A DNA stretch of 64,000 nt from assembly GCA_019239975.1 (NCBI GenBank), contig JAFAZE010000162.1, positions 1 through 64,000 on the forward strand, read 5' to 3'. The notes beneath the pieces were generated by a model that was not told the origin of the DNA, did not search any database, and worked only from the letters and a program-made list of their open reading frames with translations. Below are positions 40,915 through 49,651 of this stretch, piece by piece. Numbering within the stretch: position 1 is the stretch's first letter; each line of letters starts with the position of its first letter. The position numbers were made by a program, and so were the translations under genes. This DNA is from Streptosporangiaceae bacterium. GTDB taxonomy: Bacteria > Actinomycetota > Actinomycetes > Streptosporangiales > Streptosporangiaceae.

Positions 40915-42077
40915 GCGGCCAGCACCACCGCGAGGCCTTCTTGCAGATCCTTGACGAAATACCCGGGAACCTCCAGCGACGGGAAATGTCCCCCGGCTTC
41001 GGACGACCTCCACCGGACGATCTGCCGGTACCGCTCCTGTGCCCAGGCGCGCGGACACTTCTCGATGTCGCGGGGATACACACTGATTGCCGACGGGACG
41101 TCGACCCGAAGTTCAGGGTCGAGCTTGTTATGGCTTTCGTAATAAATGCGGGCTGACGATGCGCCAGTCCGCGTCAGCCAATACAGGGTGACGTCGTCAA
41201 GAATGCGGTCTCTGGAAATCGTCTCGAACGGGCTGTCTTCGGTATCTGTCCACTCAGCGAACTTGTCAAGGATCCAGGCGAGAAGTCCGGCTGGTGAGTC
41301 GACGAGCGAGTAGCCGATGGTTTGCGGCCGGGTCGCCTGCTGCTTCGCGTACGCCGCGTGGTGGCGCCAGAAATCGCGGCTTTCCTCGGTCCATTTGCGC
41401 TCGGCCGCTGTCAGTCCGTCCGTTGTCAGCCCGGGCGGTGCCTGCGCCATCGTTGTGTGGATGCCGAGAACGTGCTCCGGGAACCTGCCGCCGAGGATCG
41501 TGGTGATCACAGCTCCCCAGTCGCCGCCGTGGGCTGCGAACTTGCTGTAGCCGAGCCTGCCCATCAGTTCCACCCATGCGGCCGCGATCTTTTCGGTTCC
41601 CCACCCGGTGGTGGCCGGCCTGTCGCTGTAACCAAAGCCTGGTAGCGACGGGACCACGACGTGAAACGCCGGCGCGTCTGGATCTTTCGGATCGGCCAGC
41701 TCGTCTACTACGTCGGTGAACTCGGCAATGCTGCCCGGCCAGCCGTGCGTCAAGATCAGAGGAGTGGCGTCTGCGCGGGCGGATCGGCGGTGCAGGAAGT
41801 GGATTCCCAGACCGTCAATGGTCGTGCGGAACTGGCCGATCTGGTTGAGCCGCGTTTCAAACGACCGCCAGTTGTACCCGGTGCGCCAGTAGTTCACGAC
41901 GTCCACGAGGTCGGCAAGGGGAACACCCTGTTCCCATCGGAGGGGGCCGGGCGCGGCGCGGTAAACCGTCTCAGCTTCCGGCAGCCGTGCTGCGGCCAGT
42001 CGCGCGCGCAGGTCGTCGAGGTCGGTGTCGGTTGCGCGGGCTTCGAATGCCTGCACGTCCGTGGTTTGACGGTTCAT
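40905..42077 (-). CDS. Epoxide hydrolase (EHN-domain alpha/beta hydrolase)
   Basis: This 390-residue enzyme has an N-terminal EHN domain (DLDDLRARLAAARLPEAETV; YWRTGYNWRSFETRLNQIGQ) and an alpha/beta hydrolase core: LILTHGWPGSIAEF (oxyanion HGWPGS), the nucleophile elbow AAHGGDWGAVITTILG (Asp in GGDWG, about residue 186) and a C-terminal His region GGHFPSLEVPGYF. This layout is that of juvenile-hormone/microsomal-type bacterial epoxide hydrolases. Substrate unknown. The stop codon lies in a tandem duplication. It is divergent from the CGNR regulator, whose operators lie between them. Confidence 0.85.
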   Translation of the reverse strand: MNRQTTDVQAFEARATDTDLDDLRARLAAARLPEAETVYRAAPGPLRWEQGVPLADLVDVVNYWRTGYNWRSFETRLNQIGQFRTTIDGLGIHFLHRRSARADATPLILTHGWPGSIAEFTDVVDELADPKDPDAPAFHVVVPSLPGFGYSDRPATTGWGTEKIAAAWVELMGRLGYSKFAAHGGDWGAVITTILGGRFPEHVLGIHTTMAQAPPGLTTDGLTAAERKWTEESRDFWRHHAAYAKQQATRPQTIGYSLVDSPAGLLAWILDKFAEWTDTEDSPFETISRDRILDDVTLYWLTRTGASSARIYYESHNKLDPELRVDVPSAISVYPRDIEKCPRAWAQERYRQIVRWRSSEAGGHFPSLEVPGYFVKDLQEGLAVVLAANR

Positions 42078-42209
42078 GAGATGCCCCGGCCGGGGTGGGC
42101 CGACGTTGTGGCAACGCCACGATCAACGCCGGCCGCGGCGTCGGTGACACGCCGGTGTGTGGACATGAGACCTCCTGGTCATCGGTGGAACCGGCTTGGG
42201 ATCCGCCGG

Positions 42210-42268
42210 AACCGGCTAAGACGGTTCTATCATGTCTGCATGCCGGCGTGCAACCAGCTAAGGTGGTT
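42210..42268. promoter_or_regulatory. Two palindromic operators upstream of the CGNR regulator
   Basis: AACCG-GCTAAGA-CGGTT (42210-42226) and AACCA-GCTAAGG-TGGTT (42252-42268) have the same AACCR-N7-YGGTT form and nearly identical centres, 42 bp apart (four helical turns). The second ends 2 bp before the ATG of the regulator, so it would block transcription start or a leaderless message. Confidence 0.6.
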
Positions 42269-42270
42269 CT

Positions 42271-42846
42271 ATGAGTGCTGGGTTCCCTGCCTTCCGTCTC
42301 GGTAAGGTGCTGGCGACCAGCTTCACGGGGACCCTGTCGGAGCGTCAGGGCGACGCGGTGGAGCGCATCCCCACGCCGAGCCGGCTCGTCGACTGGCTGG
42401 TGGTGAGCGGCCTCGCCGTGGAGTCCTGCACCAACGCCCAGCTCGAGCGCGCTTGGGAGCTGAGGGAATCAATTCACGCCGCTGTGACAGCGGCCGCGCG
42501 CCGAGACCCTCTCCCCGTGTCTGCTGTCCAGATCATCAATGACTGCAGCACTCAGGGCCGGGCCGCGGCTATCTTGACGCCCGAGGGCAATCGGCGATGG
42601 CGACTTAGCCCGGCTTCCTCCGTGGAGGATGCCCTGGGCGTGATCGCCGCCGACGCGATCAGCATCATCGCAGGCGAACGAGATGGAAAATTGGCCTTGT
42701 GCGCATCGCCAACCTGCCAAGCCGTCTTCCTCGACACCAGCCAAAGTCGCACCCGCAGATGGTGTGACATGAACACGTGCGGGAATCGTCAGAAGAAAGC
42801 GCGCTTCAATGCCAACCAGCGCAAAAAACCTGCCCACCAGCGGTGA
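42271..42846 (+). CDS. CGNR zinc-finger (ABATE-domain) transcriptional regulator
   Basis: This 191-residue protein has an N-terminal ABATE domain (LVDWLVVSGLAVESCTNAQL; WELRESIHAAVTAAARRDPL) and a C-terminal CGNR zinc finger (LCASPTCQAVFLDTSQSRTR then RRWCDMNTCGNRQKKARF), with Cys residues near 148, 153, 169 and 174. Such proteins are stress-linked regulators in actinomycetes. ATG 42271 sits immediately after the second palindromic operator, which suggests autoregulation. It is divergent from the epoxide hydrolase gene, a plausible target. Confidence 0.85.
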   Translation: MSAGFPAFRLGKVLATSFTGTLSERQGDAVERIPTPSRLVDWLVVSGLAVESCTNAQLERAWELRESIHAAVTAAARRDPLPVSAVQIINDCSTQGRAAAILTPEGNRRWRLSPASSVEDALGVIAADAISIIAGERDGKLALCASPTCQAVFLDTSQSRTRRWCDMNTCGNRQKKARFNANQRKKPAHQR

Positions 42847-42887
42847 CAGCCAGAAGCGGCACGCAGCCGCCACCTAAATCGCCGCCC

Positions 42888-43169
42888 TCAGCTCCAGCCA
42901 TGACCTGGCTCATAGCTGCCGAAACTCCACTCGTTGCCGCCCGGGTCCAGAACGCGTGCCCGGCGGGTACCCCACTCGGTCAGCTCCGGGGCAAGAACGC
43001 TGGTCCCTCCAGCCGCCACGGCCTTCTCATACAGGCCGTCAACGTCATCCGCGCAGACGTACAGGCCGTGTCCGACCGAACGGCCCTTGAGGGCAGGGGT
43101 GCCGTAGTCCTCGGCAAAACTGGCCACCATGACCACTACCTGGCCGAGCCGCAGCTCGGCATGCAGCAC
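42888..43169 (-). pseudogene. VOC (glyoxalase-fold) protein lacking its N-terminal part
   Basis: The 93-residue frame covers only the second half of a VOC domain (LYVCADDVDGLYEKAVAAGG; RARVLDPGGNEWSFGSYEPG). An in-frame TAG lies just upstream, and the expected first strands are absent. VOC domains normally need about 115-130 residues, so this is probably a remnant. It lies between two intact VOC genes. Confidence 0.6.
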
Positions 43170-43201
43170 GATGGCCGAGCACCACTACACGAGGAGATGG
43201 C

Positions 43202-43615
43202 ATGAACATCGAGTTCCTCTCAACCGTCGCGGTGATCACGCCCGATACGACCAGCAGCCGCAAGCTGTATGTCGAGGCGCTTGGCCTGCCGTTGGAGGGC
43301 CAGGGTGACGGTTATCACCACAGCGAGCAGATTGCCGGCTGCAAGTCCTTCGGTATCTGGCCGCTGTCCCAGGCCGCCCAGGCGTGCTTCGGAACTGATG
43401 AATGGCCAGCGGGGCGGCCGGTGCCGCAGGTCAGCATCGAATTCGACGTCGCCGGCGCCGCAGCGGTCGGCCCCGCGGCGCTGGAACTCCAGCAGGCAGG
43501 CTATGAGCTGCTGCACGCAGCTCGCGAGGAGCCATGGGGGCAGACGGTCGCCAGGCTGCAGTCACCGGAGGGCGCGATCGTCGGGATCTCCTACGCGCCC
43601 GTGCTGCACGACTGA
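43202..43615 (+). CDS. VOC-family (glyoxalase/bleomycin resistance-type) protein
   Basis: The 137-residue single VOC domain begins FLSTVAVITPDTTSSRKLYV, with YVEALGLPLEGQGDGYHHSE and QVSIEFDVAGAAAVGPAALE in the middle and LQSPEGAIVGISYAP at the end. GAGGAG precedes the ATG. Some metal ligands of glyoxalase I are not conserved in obvious positions, so the reaction is unknown. It may bind or modify a small hydrophobic compound. Confidence 0.8.
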   Translation: MNIEFLSTVAVITPDTTSSRKLYVEALGLPLEGQGDGYHHSEQIAGCKSFGIWPLSQAAQACFGTDEWPAGRPVPQVSIEFDVAGAAAVGPAALELQQAGYELLHAAREEPWGQTVARLQSPEGAIVGISYAPVLHD

Positions 43616-43707
43616 CTCCGCCGATCCGGTGGGCGAGCCGGCAGTCTGGCGGAGCCACCCGATGGTGCGGAAGCTTGACGGCGAATTTGCATACCTTCTC
43701 GATGCCA

Positions 43708-44418
43708 TTAGTCCCAGCAGAGGCAGAACGGCTTGCCGGCCGGGTCGGCGTAGACCCGCCAGTTCTCACCGCTGTAGGACAGCGAGGTGGCGCCGAGCTT
43801 CAGCACCGCCGCCTCGGCCGCGTCCACGTCGCCGACCGTGACGTCGAGATGGAACTGCTGCGGATACGCGGGGTCGGGCCACCGCGGCGCGCGGTAGTCG
43901 GTGATCTGCTGGAACATCACCGGCTGCGCCCCGTCCTCGCCGATCATCGCCATGCCCTCGCCCTCGTACGTGACGGGCTTGCCGAGAACTTCCGCGTAGA
44001 ACGTGCTCAGCTCCCTGGCGTCCGGGCAGTCGAGCATCACGCCCATGAGCGTGGGCTCCTGCTTCGCCGGGAACAGGCACAGGTCGAACGGGTGCCCGGC
44101 CGGGTCGGCCAGCGTGTACCAGTTCTCGTTCTTGCGCAGCAGCCCGGCGCCCAGACCGGCCGCCTTCGCCGAGCCGGCGTCGAGGTCCGGCACGCGCAGG
44201 TCGAGGTGCGCCTGCTGCGGGTACGCCGGATCGGGCCACCGCGGCGGTACGTGGCCGGGGCTGCCCTGGACGGCGATGCGCCACCCGTCCCCGGTCTCCA
44301 TGGTGCCCCAGTCGTCGTCGGCGTACTGCTCGGTCCACCCGCCGAGGGCGGTGTAGAACGCGGCGAGCCGCCGGGCGTCGGGTGCGTCGAGCACCACCGT
44401 GCGCAACGTGCCGATCAT
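43708..44418 (-). CDS. Two-domain VOC-family protein
   Basis: The 236-residue protein contains two tandem VOC modules. The first is at about residues 1-115 (TVVLDAPDARRLAAFYTALG; WPDPAYPQQAHLDLRVPDLD; NWYTLADPAGHPFDLCLFP). The second is at about 120-236 (GVMLDCPDARELSTFYAEVL; WPDPAYPQQFHLDVTVGDVD; NWRVYADPAGKPFCLCWD). The modules are clearly homologous, so they arose by internal duplication. ATG 44418 follows AGGAGGGAG at ideal spacing; GTG 44439 is less likely. Reaction unknown. Confidence 0.85.
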   Translation of the reverse strand: MIGTLRTVVLDAPDARRLAAFYTALGGWTEQYADDDWGTMETGDGWRIAVQGSPGHVPPRWPDPAYPQQAHLDLRVPDLDAGSAKAAGLGAGLLRKNENWYTLADPAGHPFDLCLFPAKQEPTLMGVMLDCPDARELSTFYAEVLGKPVTYEGEGMAMIGEDGAQPVMFQQITDYRAPRWPDPAYPQQFHLDVTVGDVDAAEAAVLKLGATSLSYSGENWRVYADPAGKPFCLCWD

Positions 44419-44583
44419 CGGGCACTCCCTCCTAGTCACCGCCCATCATGCCCGAGACGGCGCGTAGAGCGCGCAGTTGCGCCCAACACCGCTGGGAGCC
44501 ATTCTCTACGGAGTATCGGCGGCCTGGCCGTGACAGCAGGCGAGGTGGCACCCTGTAGGGGCGCTTTCCGGTACCCGCGGGAG

Positions 44584-45330
44584 GTGGTGGTGGAGGGCTG
44601 GCGTTCGGTGGAGGAACTGACCGGCTGGGGGTTCGCGCACGCGCCGGTGGTGATGGCCAACGAGGCGCACAACGGCCTGGCGCGCTGCATCCGGACCCGG
44701 GAGGTGGGTGTCCGCATGATCCGGGCGGCGCACGAGGCCGGGGTGCGGCGGCTGGCGATGGAGGCGCTGCCGTGGCCCGCCCCGGGGACACCGGGCCCGA
44801 TCACGGCCATCCCGCCAGTCGAGGGAGGTTACCTGGCCCAGCCGGACATGCGGAGATTGATCACCGCGGCGCTGGAGCTGGGCTGGAGCCTGTGGGCGTA
44901 CGAGGCCGTCTTCGAGCCCGCCGCGCGAGCCGGCCCGGCGCAGATGCCCAGCATGGAGTTCACCAGCCGGCGGGAACGCGAGCAAGCCGGGAACCTGTGC
45001 CGGGTGCGGGCAGCCGCTCCGGCCGAGCCGCTGCTGGTCTGGTGCGGTAACGGCCACGCCTGCAAAGAGGCGATACAGGGGCTGGTCCCGATGGGGTGGC
45101 ACTTTCGCGCCATGTCGGGCACCGACCAGTTCGTCATCGACCAGACCGTGACGGTCGCCTTCAAGGGCAAGCCCCGGCCGTGGGCCCTGGAGCTGCTGGC
45201 CACCCTCGGCGACACCCTGGCCGCCCACGGCGGCACCGCCGGGATCCTCCGCGAGCACGCTCCCGCGCCGCTGAACAGCTGGCCGGGCATCGATGCCGTG
45301 GTCGTCTCCACCGGCAACACGCTCACCTAG
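44584..45330 (+). CDS. Unidentified protein with a conserved NEAH motif
   Basis: From the triple GTG at 44584-44592 the frame encodes about 248 residues: PVVMANEAHNGLARCIRTRE, VRMIRAAHEAGVRRLAMEAL, LVWCGNGHACKEAIQGLVPM and MSGTDQFVIDQTVTVAF. The pairing of an E-x-H motif early with GNGH later recalls Tiki/ChaN-like or erythromycin-esterase-like folds, but I cannot assign it. The exact start is uncertain. The longer frame back to 43534 is the shadow of the VOC gene on the other strand. Confidence 0.5.
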   Translation: MVVEGWRSVEELTGWGFAHAPVVMANEAHNGLARCIRTREVGVRMIRAAHEAGVRRLAMEALPWPAPGTPGPITAIPPVEGGYLAQPDMRRLITAALELGWSLWAYEAVFEPAARAGPAQMPSMEFTSRREREQAGNLCRVRAAAPAEPLLVWCGNGHACKEAIQGLVPMGWHFRAMSGTDQFVIDQTVTVAFKGKPRPWALELLATLGDTLAAHGGTAGILREHAPAPLNSWPGIDAVVVSTGNTLT

Positions 45331-45377
45331 CGAGCACCGAGCGGTGGTAACGGGGCAGGCGCGGCGATAGCCGGATC

Positions 45378-45707
45378 TTGACCCAGGCGCCATCGTTCGG
45401 CGACGATCATCGCGTGCGGTTCCCGTGGCAGCCGCAGGGATATACGAGGACCTGCGCCCAGTGCGGTTCAATCTGGCAAGTGCCCGGGTCGGCAAGGCGG
45501 TGGTGGCGCAGCAGATTGGCCTACAGGTTCTCGGCCAGGTTCGTGGTGGTCGCCGGGCTGTCCGTGGGCGGCGATCCGGCCAAGGTCGACGGAATGGCCG
45601 AGTCGATCTCGGCGCGGAAGCGCCAGGCCGAGTCCTTCCGTCATTGTCCCAAATGCGGCGCCGGCCACTTCACGCAGCGCGCATCACCGGGCAAGCTGCC
45701 CTACTGA
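45378..45707 (+). CDS. Small zinc-ribbon protein, hypothetical
   Basis: The 109-residue frame starts at TTG 45378 and holds two Cys pairs, YTRTCAQCGSIWQVP and FRHCPKCGAGHFTQR, the spacing expected for a split zinc ribbon. The middle is Arg-rich and hydrophobic. There is no clear ribosome binding site and no homologue I recognise. It is next to the degenerate tRNA-Thr-like sequence. Confidence 0.45.
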   Translation: MTQAPSFGDDHRVRFPWQPQGYTRTCAQCGSIWQVPGSARRWWRSRLAYRFSARFVVVAGLSVGGDPAKVDGMAESISARKRQAESFRHCPKCGAGHFTQRASPGKLPY

Positions 45708-45732
45708 TGGCGGACGACCGTGGACGACCCTG

Positions 45733-45782
45733 GTCCTCTGGTAACCCGTAGGCCCTCGGTTCGCTTGCGGTAGGCGGGCTCC
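45733..45782 (+). repeat. Degenerate third copy of the tRNA-Thr 3' half
   Basis: CTGGTAACCCGTAGG, CCTCGGTTCG and GGTAGGCGGGCT align with the tRNA-Thr 3' half (about two thirds identical). The sequence just before it (GTGGACGACCCTGGT) parallels the flank of the 38947 copy (GTGGACTACCCTCGT). It may mark the right end of an older insertion. Confidence 0.4.
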
Positions 45783-46015
45783 AGGTCCGGGTGCGCCGCC
45801 GCTTCCCGCATGACGAAATGAAAATCCTTTCGTCACAATTGGGCTACGCGCTGATTTTTAGCCGCGGCTCGCGGGTAGGGGAACGCGCAGTCTGCTCAGA
45901 GGAAGTGAGCGCCGGGATCGGGCCGTCGGCCGGTTACCTTGCTGGTATTTGGATTCGTCGGCTGGGGGGATGGCTGTCTTGGTCTCGGCTGAGCTCGAGA
46001 CGAAGGAACATGCCC

Positions 46016-47878
46016 ATGACCAGTGCGCCTAAGCGCTTTGCTGGACTAGCCGCGGCCGTGCTCGCCCTCGGCGTCCTCGCCGCGTGCAGCTCGTCGTCGA
46101 CATCGCCGTCAGGATCCAGCTCGGCCAAACCCGTGTCGGGCGGGACACTGCGCATCGTCGCGGCGTCGGGACCCGCCCACCTCGACACCGTGCCCTCGTA
46201 CTACACCACTGACTACCAGCTCACTCACGCCTACACCCGGCAACTGCTGAACTATCCGACCGTGCCGTATTCCAGCACCTCCGATGCCGGGTGGGCGAAG
46301 ACGACAACGCCGGCCGCGGACGTGGCGACCGAGGTGCCGACCACGGCCAACGGCGGGATCACGAACGGCGGCAAGACCTACACCTTCCACATCAAGCCGG
46401 GCGTGGACTGGAACACCACCCCGCCGCGCCAGGTCACCTCCCAGGACTTCCTGCGCGAGTACAAGGCGTTCTTCAACCCGGTCAGCCCCGTCGGCAACCC
46501 GACCTACTACGAGTCGACGATCGCCGGGCTCAGCGCGTACGCCGCCGCGGAGACCGCGTACTTCGCGAACGCCAAGACCCACCCGCCGACGGCGGCGAAC
46601 ATCACCAACTTCCAGAACACGCACAGCATCTCCGGCATCGCGACGCCGAACTCCTCGACCATCCAGTTCACGCTGACGGCGCAGGCCAGCGACTTCCTGT
46701 ACATGCTGGCGATGCCGTTCACGTCCGCCCGGCCGGTGGAGTACGACAGCTACGTGCCGAACAGCCTGCAGCTCGACCAGCACACGATCTCCGACGGCCC
46801 GTACCAGATCACCTCGTACGTTCCGGGCAAGTCGCTCACGATGGCCAGGAACCCGGCGTGGAAGCAGTCCACGGACTCCCTGCGGCACGACTACGTGAGC
46901 CAGGTCGTGGACACGTTCGGGATAACTTCCGCCCAGACCCAGCTGTCGGACATGCAGGCCGGCACCGAGGACGTGATCAGTGACACGCCGGTCAACCCGG
47001 CGTCGATCCCGTCGCTGGAGGCGTCGCACGCTTCCAACTTCCACATCTGGCCATGGTCGAGCACGTTCCCGTACGTCGTCTTCAACCTGCGCAGCCCGGA
47101 CGCGAACGGCGCCGCCAGCAAGCTGCTGGTACGCCAGGCGGTCAACTATGGCCTGGACAAGGTGGCCGTGGTGAAATCCATCGGCGGCCCGGCCGTCGCG
47201 ACGATCATCAACACGGTGATCCCGCCGGGCAACGTCGGCTACCAGAACACCAACATGTACCCGAACAACAACGACCTGGGCAACACGGCCATGTGCAAGT
47301 CCGACCTGGCCAAGGCCGGGTACCCGCACGGCCTCACGATGCTCTACATGTACCCGAACGACTCGTCGAACACCCGGATCTTCACCGCGATCCAGGCGTC
47401 GCTGGCCACCTGCGGCATCACGCTGTCCGGAAAGGCGGAGCCGGGCTCGTCGTTCTTCACCGACCTGGGCAACGCACCGGAGAACAACAAGTCCGGCGCG
47501 TGGGACATGGGCCAGCCAGGCTGGATTCCCGACTGGTTCGGCAACAACGGCCGCACCATCGTCCAGGCGCTGTTCCAGGGGCCGAACTGCGTGGTCAACA
47601 CCGTCAACTACGGCTGCTACGACAACCCGGCCGTGAACTCGCTGATCAAGCAGGCCGAGGGCGCGACCTCGCTGTCGGCGGCCGGGACGGCCTGGCAGCA
47701 GGCGGACTCGACCATCATGAAGGACGCCGACATCGTGCCCATCATGAGCCAGAACTTCCCGTGTTACTCGAGCGCGCGAGTCAGGGGTGTCGCGTCCGAC
47801 GGCACCACGTACCCGACCGCGATCTTCGCGCCGAACATCGGCAACCCGGACATCACCGCCATCTGGCTAGCCAGCTGA
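46016..47878 (+). CDS. Peptide/nickel-type ABC transporter substrate-binding lipoprotein (SBP_bac_5)
   Basis: This 620-residue secreted lipoprotein has the signal RFAGLAAAVLALGVLAACSS (lipobox LAAC) and a Ser/Thr linker. The family-5 solute-binding fold follows (GGTLRIVAASGPAHLDTVPS; YTFHIKPGVDWNTTPPRQVT; DGPYQITSYVPGKSLTMARN; VRQAVNYGLDKVAVVKSIGG). ATG 46016 gives ideal spacing to GAAGGAA. Family members deliver oligopeptides to ABC permeases, but no permease or ATPase gene is adjacent, so it is an orphan that must work with components encoded elsewhere. A double hairpin follows. Confidence 0.88.
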   Translation: MTSAPKRFAGLAAAVLALGVLAACSSSSTSPSGSSSAKPVSGGTLRIVAASGPAHLDTVPSYYTTDYQLTHAYTRQLLNYPTVPYSSTSDAGWAKTTTPAADVATEVPTTANGGITNGGKTYTFHIKPGVDWNTTPPRQVTSQDFLREYKAFFNPVSPVGNPTYYESTIAGLSAYAAAETAYFANAKTHPPTAANITNFQNTHSISGIATPNSSTIQFTLTAQASDFLYMLAMPFTSARPVEYDSYVPNSLQLDQHTISDGPYQITSYVPGKSLTMARNPAWKQSTDSLRHDYVSQVVDTFGITSAQTQLSDMQAGTEDVISDTPVNPASIPSLEASHASNFHIWPWSSTFPYVVFNLRSPDANGAASKLLVRQAVNYGLDKVAVVKSIGGPAVATIINTVIPPGNVGYQNTNMYPNNNDLGNTAMCKSDLAKAGYPHGLTMLYMYPNDSSNTRIFTAIQASLATCGITLSGKAEPGSSFFTDLGNAPENNKSGAWDMGQPGWIPDWFGNNGRTIVQALFQGPNCVVNTVNYGCYDNPAVNSLIKQAEGATSLSAAGTAWQQADSTIMKDADIVPIMSQNFPCYSSARVRGVASDGTTYPTAIFAPNIGNPDITAIWLAS

Positions 47879-47885
47879 ACCCACT

Positions 47886-47953
47886 GCCCCGCGTTTCAGC
47901 GAAACACGGGGCGGGAAGGCGAGGGCCCCCGGGGAACGCATCCCCGGGGGCCC
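47886..47953. terminator. Two consecutive hairpins between convergent genes
   Basis: CCCGCGTTTC/GAAACACGGG (47888-47910) is followed by a perfect 13-bp stem GGGCCCCCGGGGA/TCCCCGGGGGCCC (47923-47953) with a 5-nt loop. It could stop transcription from both sides, since the next gene is convergent. Confidence 0.65.
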
Positions 47954-47959
47954 GGCAAC

Positions 47960-48562
47960 CTAGGGCTCGCGCTGGCCGGCCCTGTGCCCGGGCGTGCCAT
48001 CGAGGCCGGCCGTGCCGCCGGGGTCTGGCGCGCGGCCCAGCAGCACGGAGATGGAGGCGGTGATCCCGGTGTCCCTGTCGCCGACGAGTTCCCAGGACCG
48101 GGCGATCCCGACGAACAGCGAGCCGACCATGGCGTAGCTGATCGCCTGCATCGGCCCGAGGAGGTGACGGTCGGCGATGAGGACGATGCCGCCGGCGAAC
48201 TCGGTGCCGAAGATCAGCAGCAGCAGGTTGACCAGCCAGAGCTGCTGTAGCTGCTGCCGCCGCGTCGAGCGGCTGGCGAGAACGGACCGGACACCGGCGG
48301 CGGTGAACAGGAGACCTGAAATCCCCATCACGAGAGCGGGGTAGCCGACGTTGACGCCGGGCACGAGGCCGAAGAGCGAGACCGCCAGCGCGTTGCTGAA
48401 CGCGAGAAGGGCCGCCGCGGCGCGGACCTGCTGAATCACGTGCAGGCTGGAGATTCCGTCCCGGCGCGGCACCACGGACACCGCCACGAACAGCAGGCCG
48501 GTCAGCGTCCCCGCGGTCGCGCCGGCCGCGGCGAACAGGTCACGGAAGGCGCCGGTCACCAC
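47960..48562 (-). CDS. Integral membrane protein, unknown function
   Basis: This 200-residue protein has about five or six hydrophobic segments (LFAAAGATAGTLTGLLFVAV; AAALLAFSNALAVSLFGLVP; YPALVMGISGLLFTAAGV; LWLVNLLLLIFGTEFAGGIV; AISYAMVGSLFVGIARSWEL) and a hydrophilic C-terminal tail. I recognise no family. It begins close to the end of the acyltransferase gene and may be co-transcribed with it. No signal peptide cleavage site is evident. Confidence 0.65.
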   Translation of the reverse strand: MVTGAFRDLFAAAGATAGTLTGLLFVAVSVVPRRDGISSLHVIQQVRAAAALLAFSNALAVSLFGLVPGVNVGYPALVMGISGLLFTAAGVRSVLASRSTRRQQLQQLWLVNLLLLIFGTEFAGGIVLIADRHLLGPMQAISYAMVGSLFVGIARSWELVGDRDTGITASISVLLGRAPDPGGTAGLDGTPGHRAGQREP

Positions 48563-48566
48563 CGGG

Positions 48567-49616
48567 TCACGATACCCCGGAACCCTCGCCGTGGTAGCCG
48601 GATATCCACTCGTCGACGCGCCGCCACCAGTCGTACAGCCACGTCACCTGTTCCTCGTGCCCCAGGGAGCGCGGCACCTCACCGGCCGGCACCCGCCACC
48701 ACCTGGCGCGCACCACCTCGGTCAGCGGCAGGTTCCGCCAGACGTCGCCGGCGGTCACCAGCTTGTCCAGCCCCGCGTGCGCCACGAAGATCACGTCGGC
48801 CTCCGGGCAGCTCTCGATCGCCGCCAGCGCCCCGCTGGCCCGCGGCGGCAGCAGGTTGGGCATGTCCCGCGCGCGTGCGGCCAGATCACGCCGGCCTCCC
48901 GATTCCAGCCGGCGGATGGCGCGGCGCCACCGGCCCGGCGTCCAGTTGCCGCCTTCGGGGAACAGAACGAGCGCGTCCTTGGGCCCCAGCCCCCGCGCCA
49001 GCCGCCTGATCTCCGCCACGGAGACCTTGCCGCCGGTCCTGCGGGGCTGGATGAACGCGTTCGGCAGCCGGTTGCCCACGACGTCGACGCTGGGATCGAG
49101 CTGCATCGACGCCTTCATGACGACGCGGGGCCGGCGTCCGTACACGCTGAGCAGATGACGGGCGAGCAGGAACGAGTCGCCTGGCCCGGCGTGCCTGCTG
49201 AACACGAGGACCGGGCGGGCCAGCCGGGCGGCCTGTTCCGCCGCGGTGAGCTCCGGCTCCTCGACCTCGACCCGCAACCCGAACGTCTCGCTGGCGGCCC
49301 GGTACACCCGGTCGAGGAACCAGCGCATGACCGCGTAGTGCCGGTCCTGGTACGGCTCGGTGTGCAGCCGTCCGCCGAATCCGCTCGCGACCCACAGGGC
49401 CAGGCACATGAACAGCGCCAGGGTCTCCGACATGAGCCAGACCAGCGCGAACGAGAGCAGGCGCAGGCTCCGCGTCCGGTCCCGCCGCGACAGCCCGGCC
49501 AGGCCCAGCACCCGTGTCATCAGCGCCAGCAGCGGATACAGCACCGCGAGGGCGACCGCGATGACCATCACCAGCGGCGCGAGCACGAGCCGCCGTACCA
49601 CCCTGGGTGGGAGCAT
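48567..49616 (-). CDS. Membrane-bound 1-acyl-glycerol-3-phosphate acyltransferase-like protein (PlsC family)
   Basis: The 349-residue protein has two N-terminal membrane helices (LVLAPLVMVIAVALAVLYPL; SFALVWLMSETLALFMCLAL). The acyltransferase motifs are SRHAGPGDSFLLARHL (HxxxxD catalytic pair), GGKVSVAEIRRLARG and VLFPEGGNWTPGRWRRAI (FPEG-type substrate motif). It presumably transfers an acyl chain to a lysophospholipid at the membrane. ATG 49616 starts the conserved part; the longer frame to 50294 is a shadow of the patatin gene. It is close behind the patatin-like gene on the same strand, so the two may remodel lipids together. Confidence 0.82.
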   Translation of the reverse strand: MLPPRVVRRLVLAPLVMVIAVALAVLYPLLALMTRVLGLAGLSRRDRTRSLRLLSFALVWLMSETLALFMCLALWVASGFGGRLHTEPYQDRHYAVMRWFLDRVYRAASETFGLRVEVEEPELTAAEQAARLARPVLVFSRHAGPGDSFLLARHLLSVYGRRPRVVMKASMQLDPSVDVVGNRLPNAFIQPRRTGGKVSVAEIRRLARGLGPKDALVLFPEGGNWTPGRWRRAIRRLESGGRRDLAARARDMPNLLPPRASGALAAIESCPEADVIFVAHAGLDKLVTAGDVWRNLPLTEVVRARWWRVPAGEVPRSLGHEEQVTWLYDWWRRVDEWISGYHGEGSGVS

Positions 49617-49651
49617 GGGCCCCTCCCGTCGCCGAGCCGCTCCGCTCGCGA

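Noticed and set aside
43534..44583. Upstream extension of the frame ending at 45330
   Set aside because: This part is antisense to the two-domain VOC gene and has no protein-like character until about 44584.
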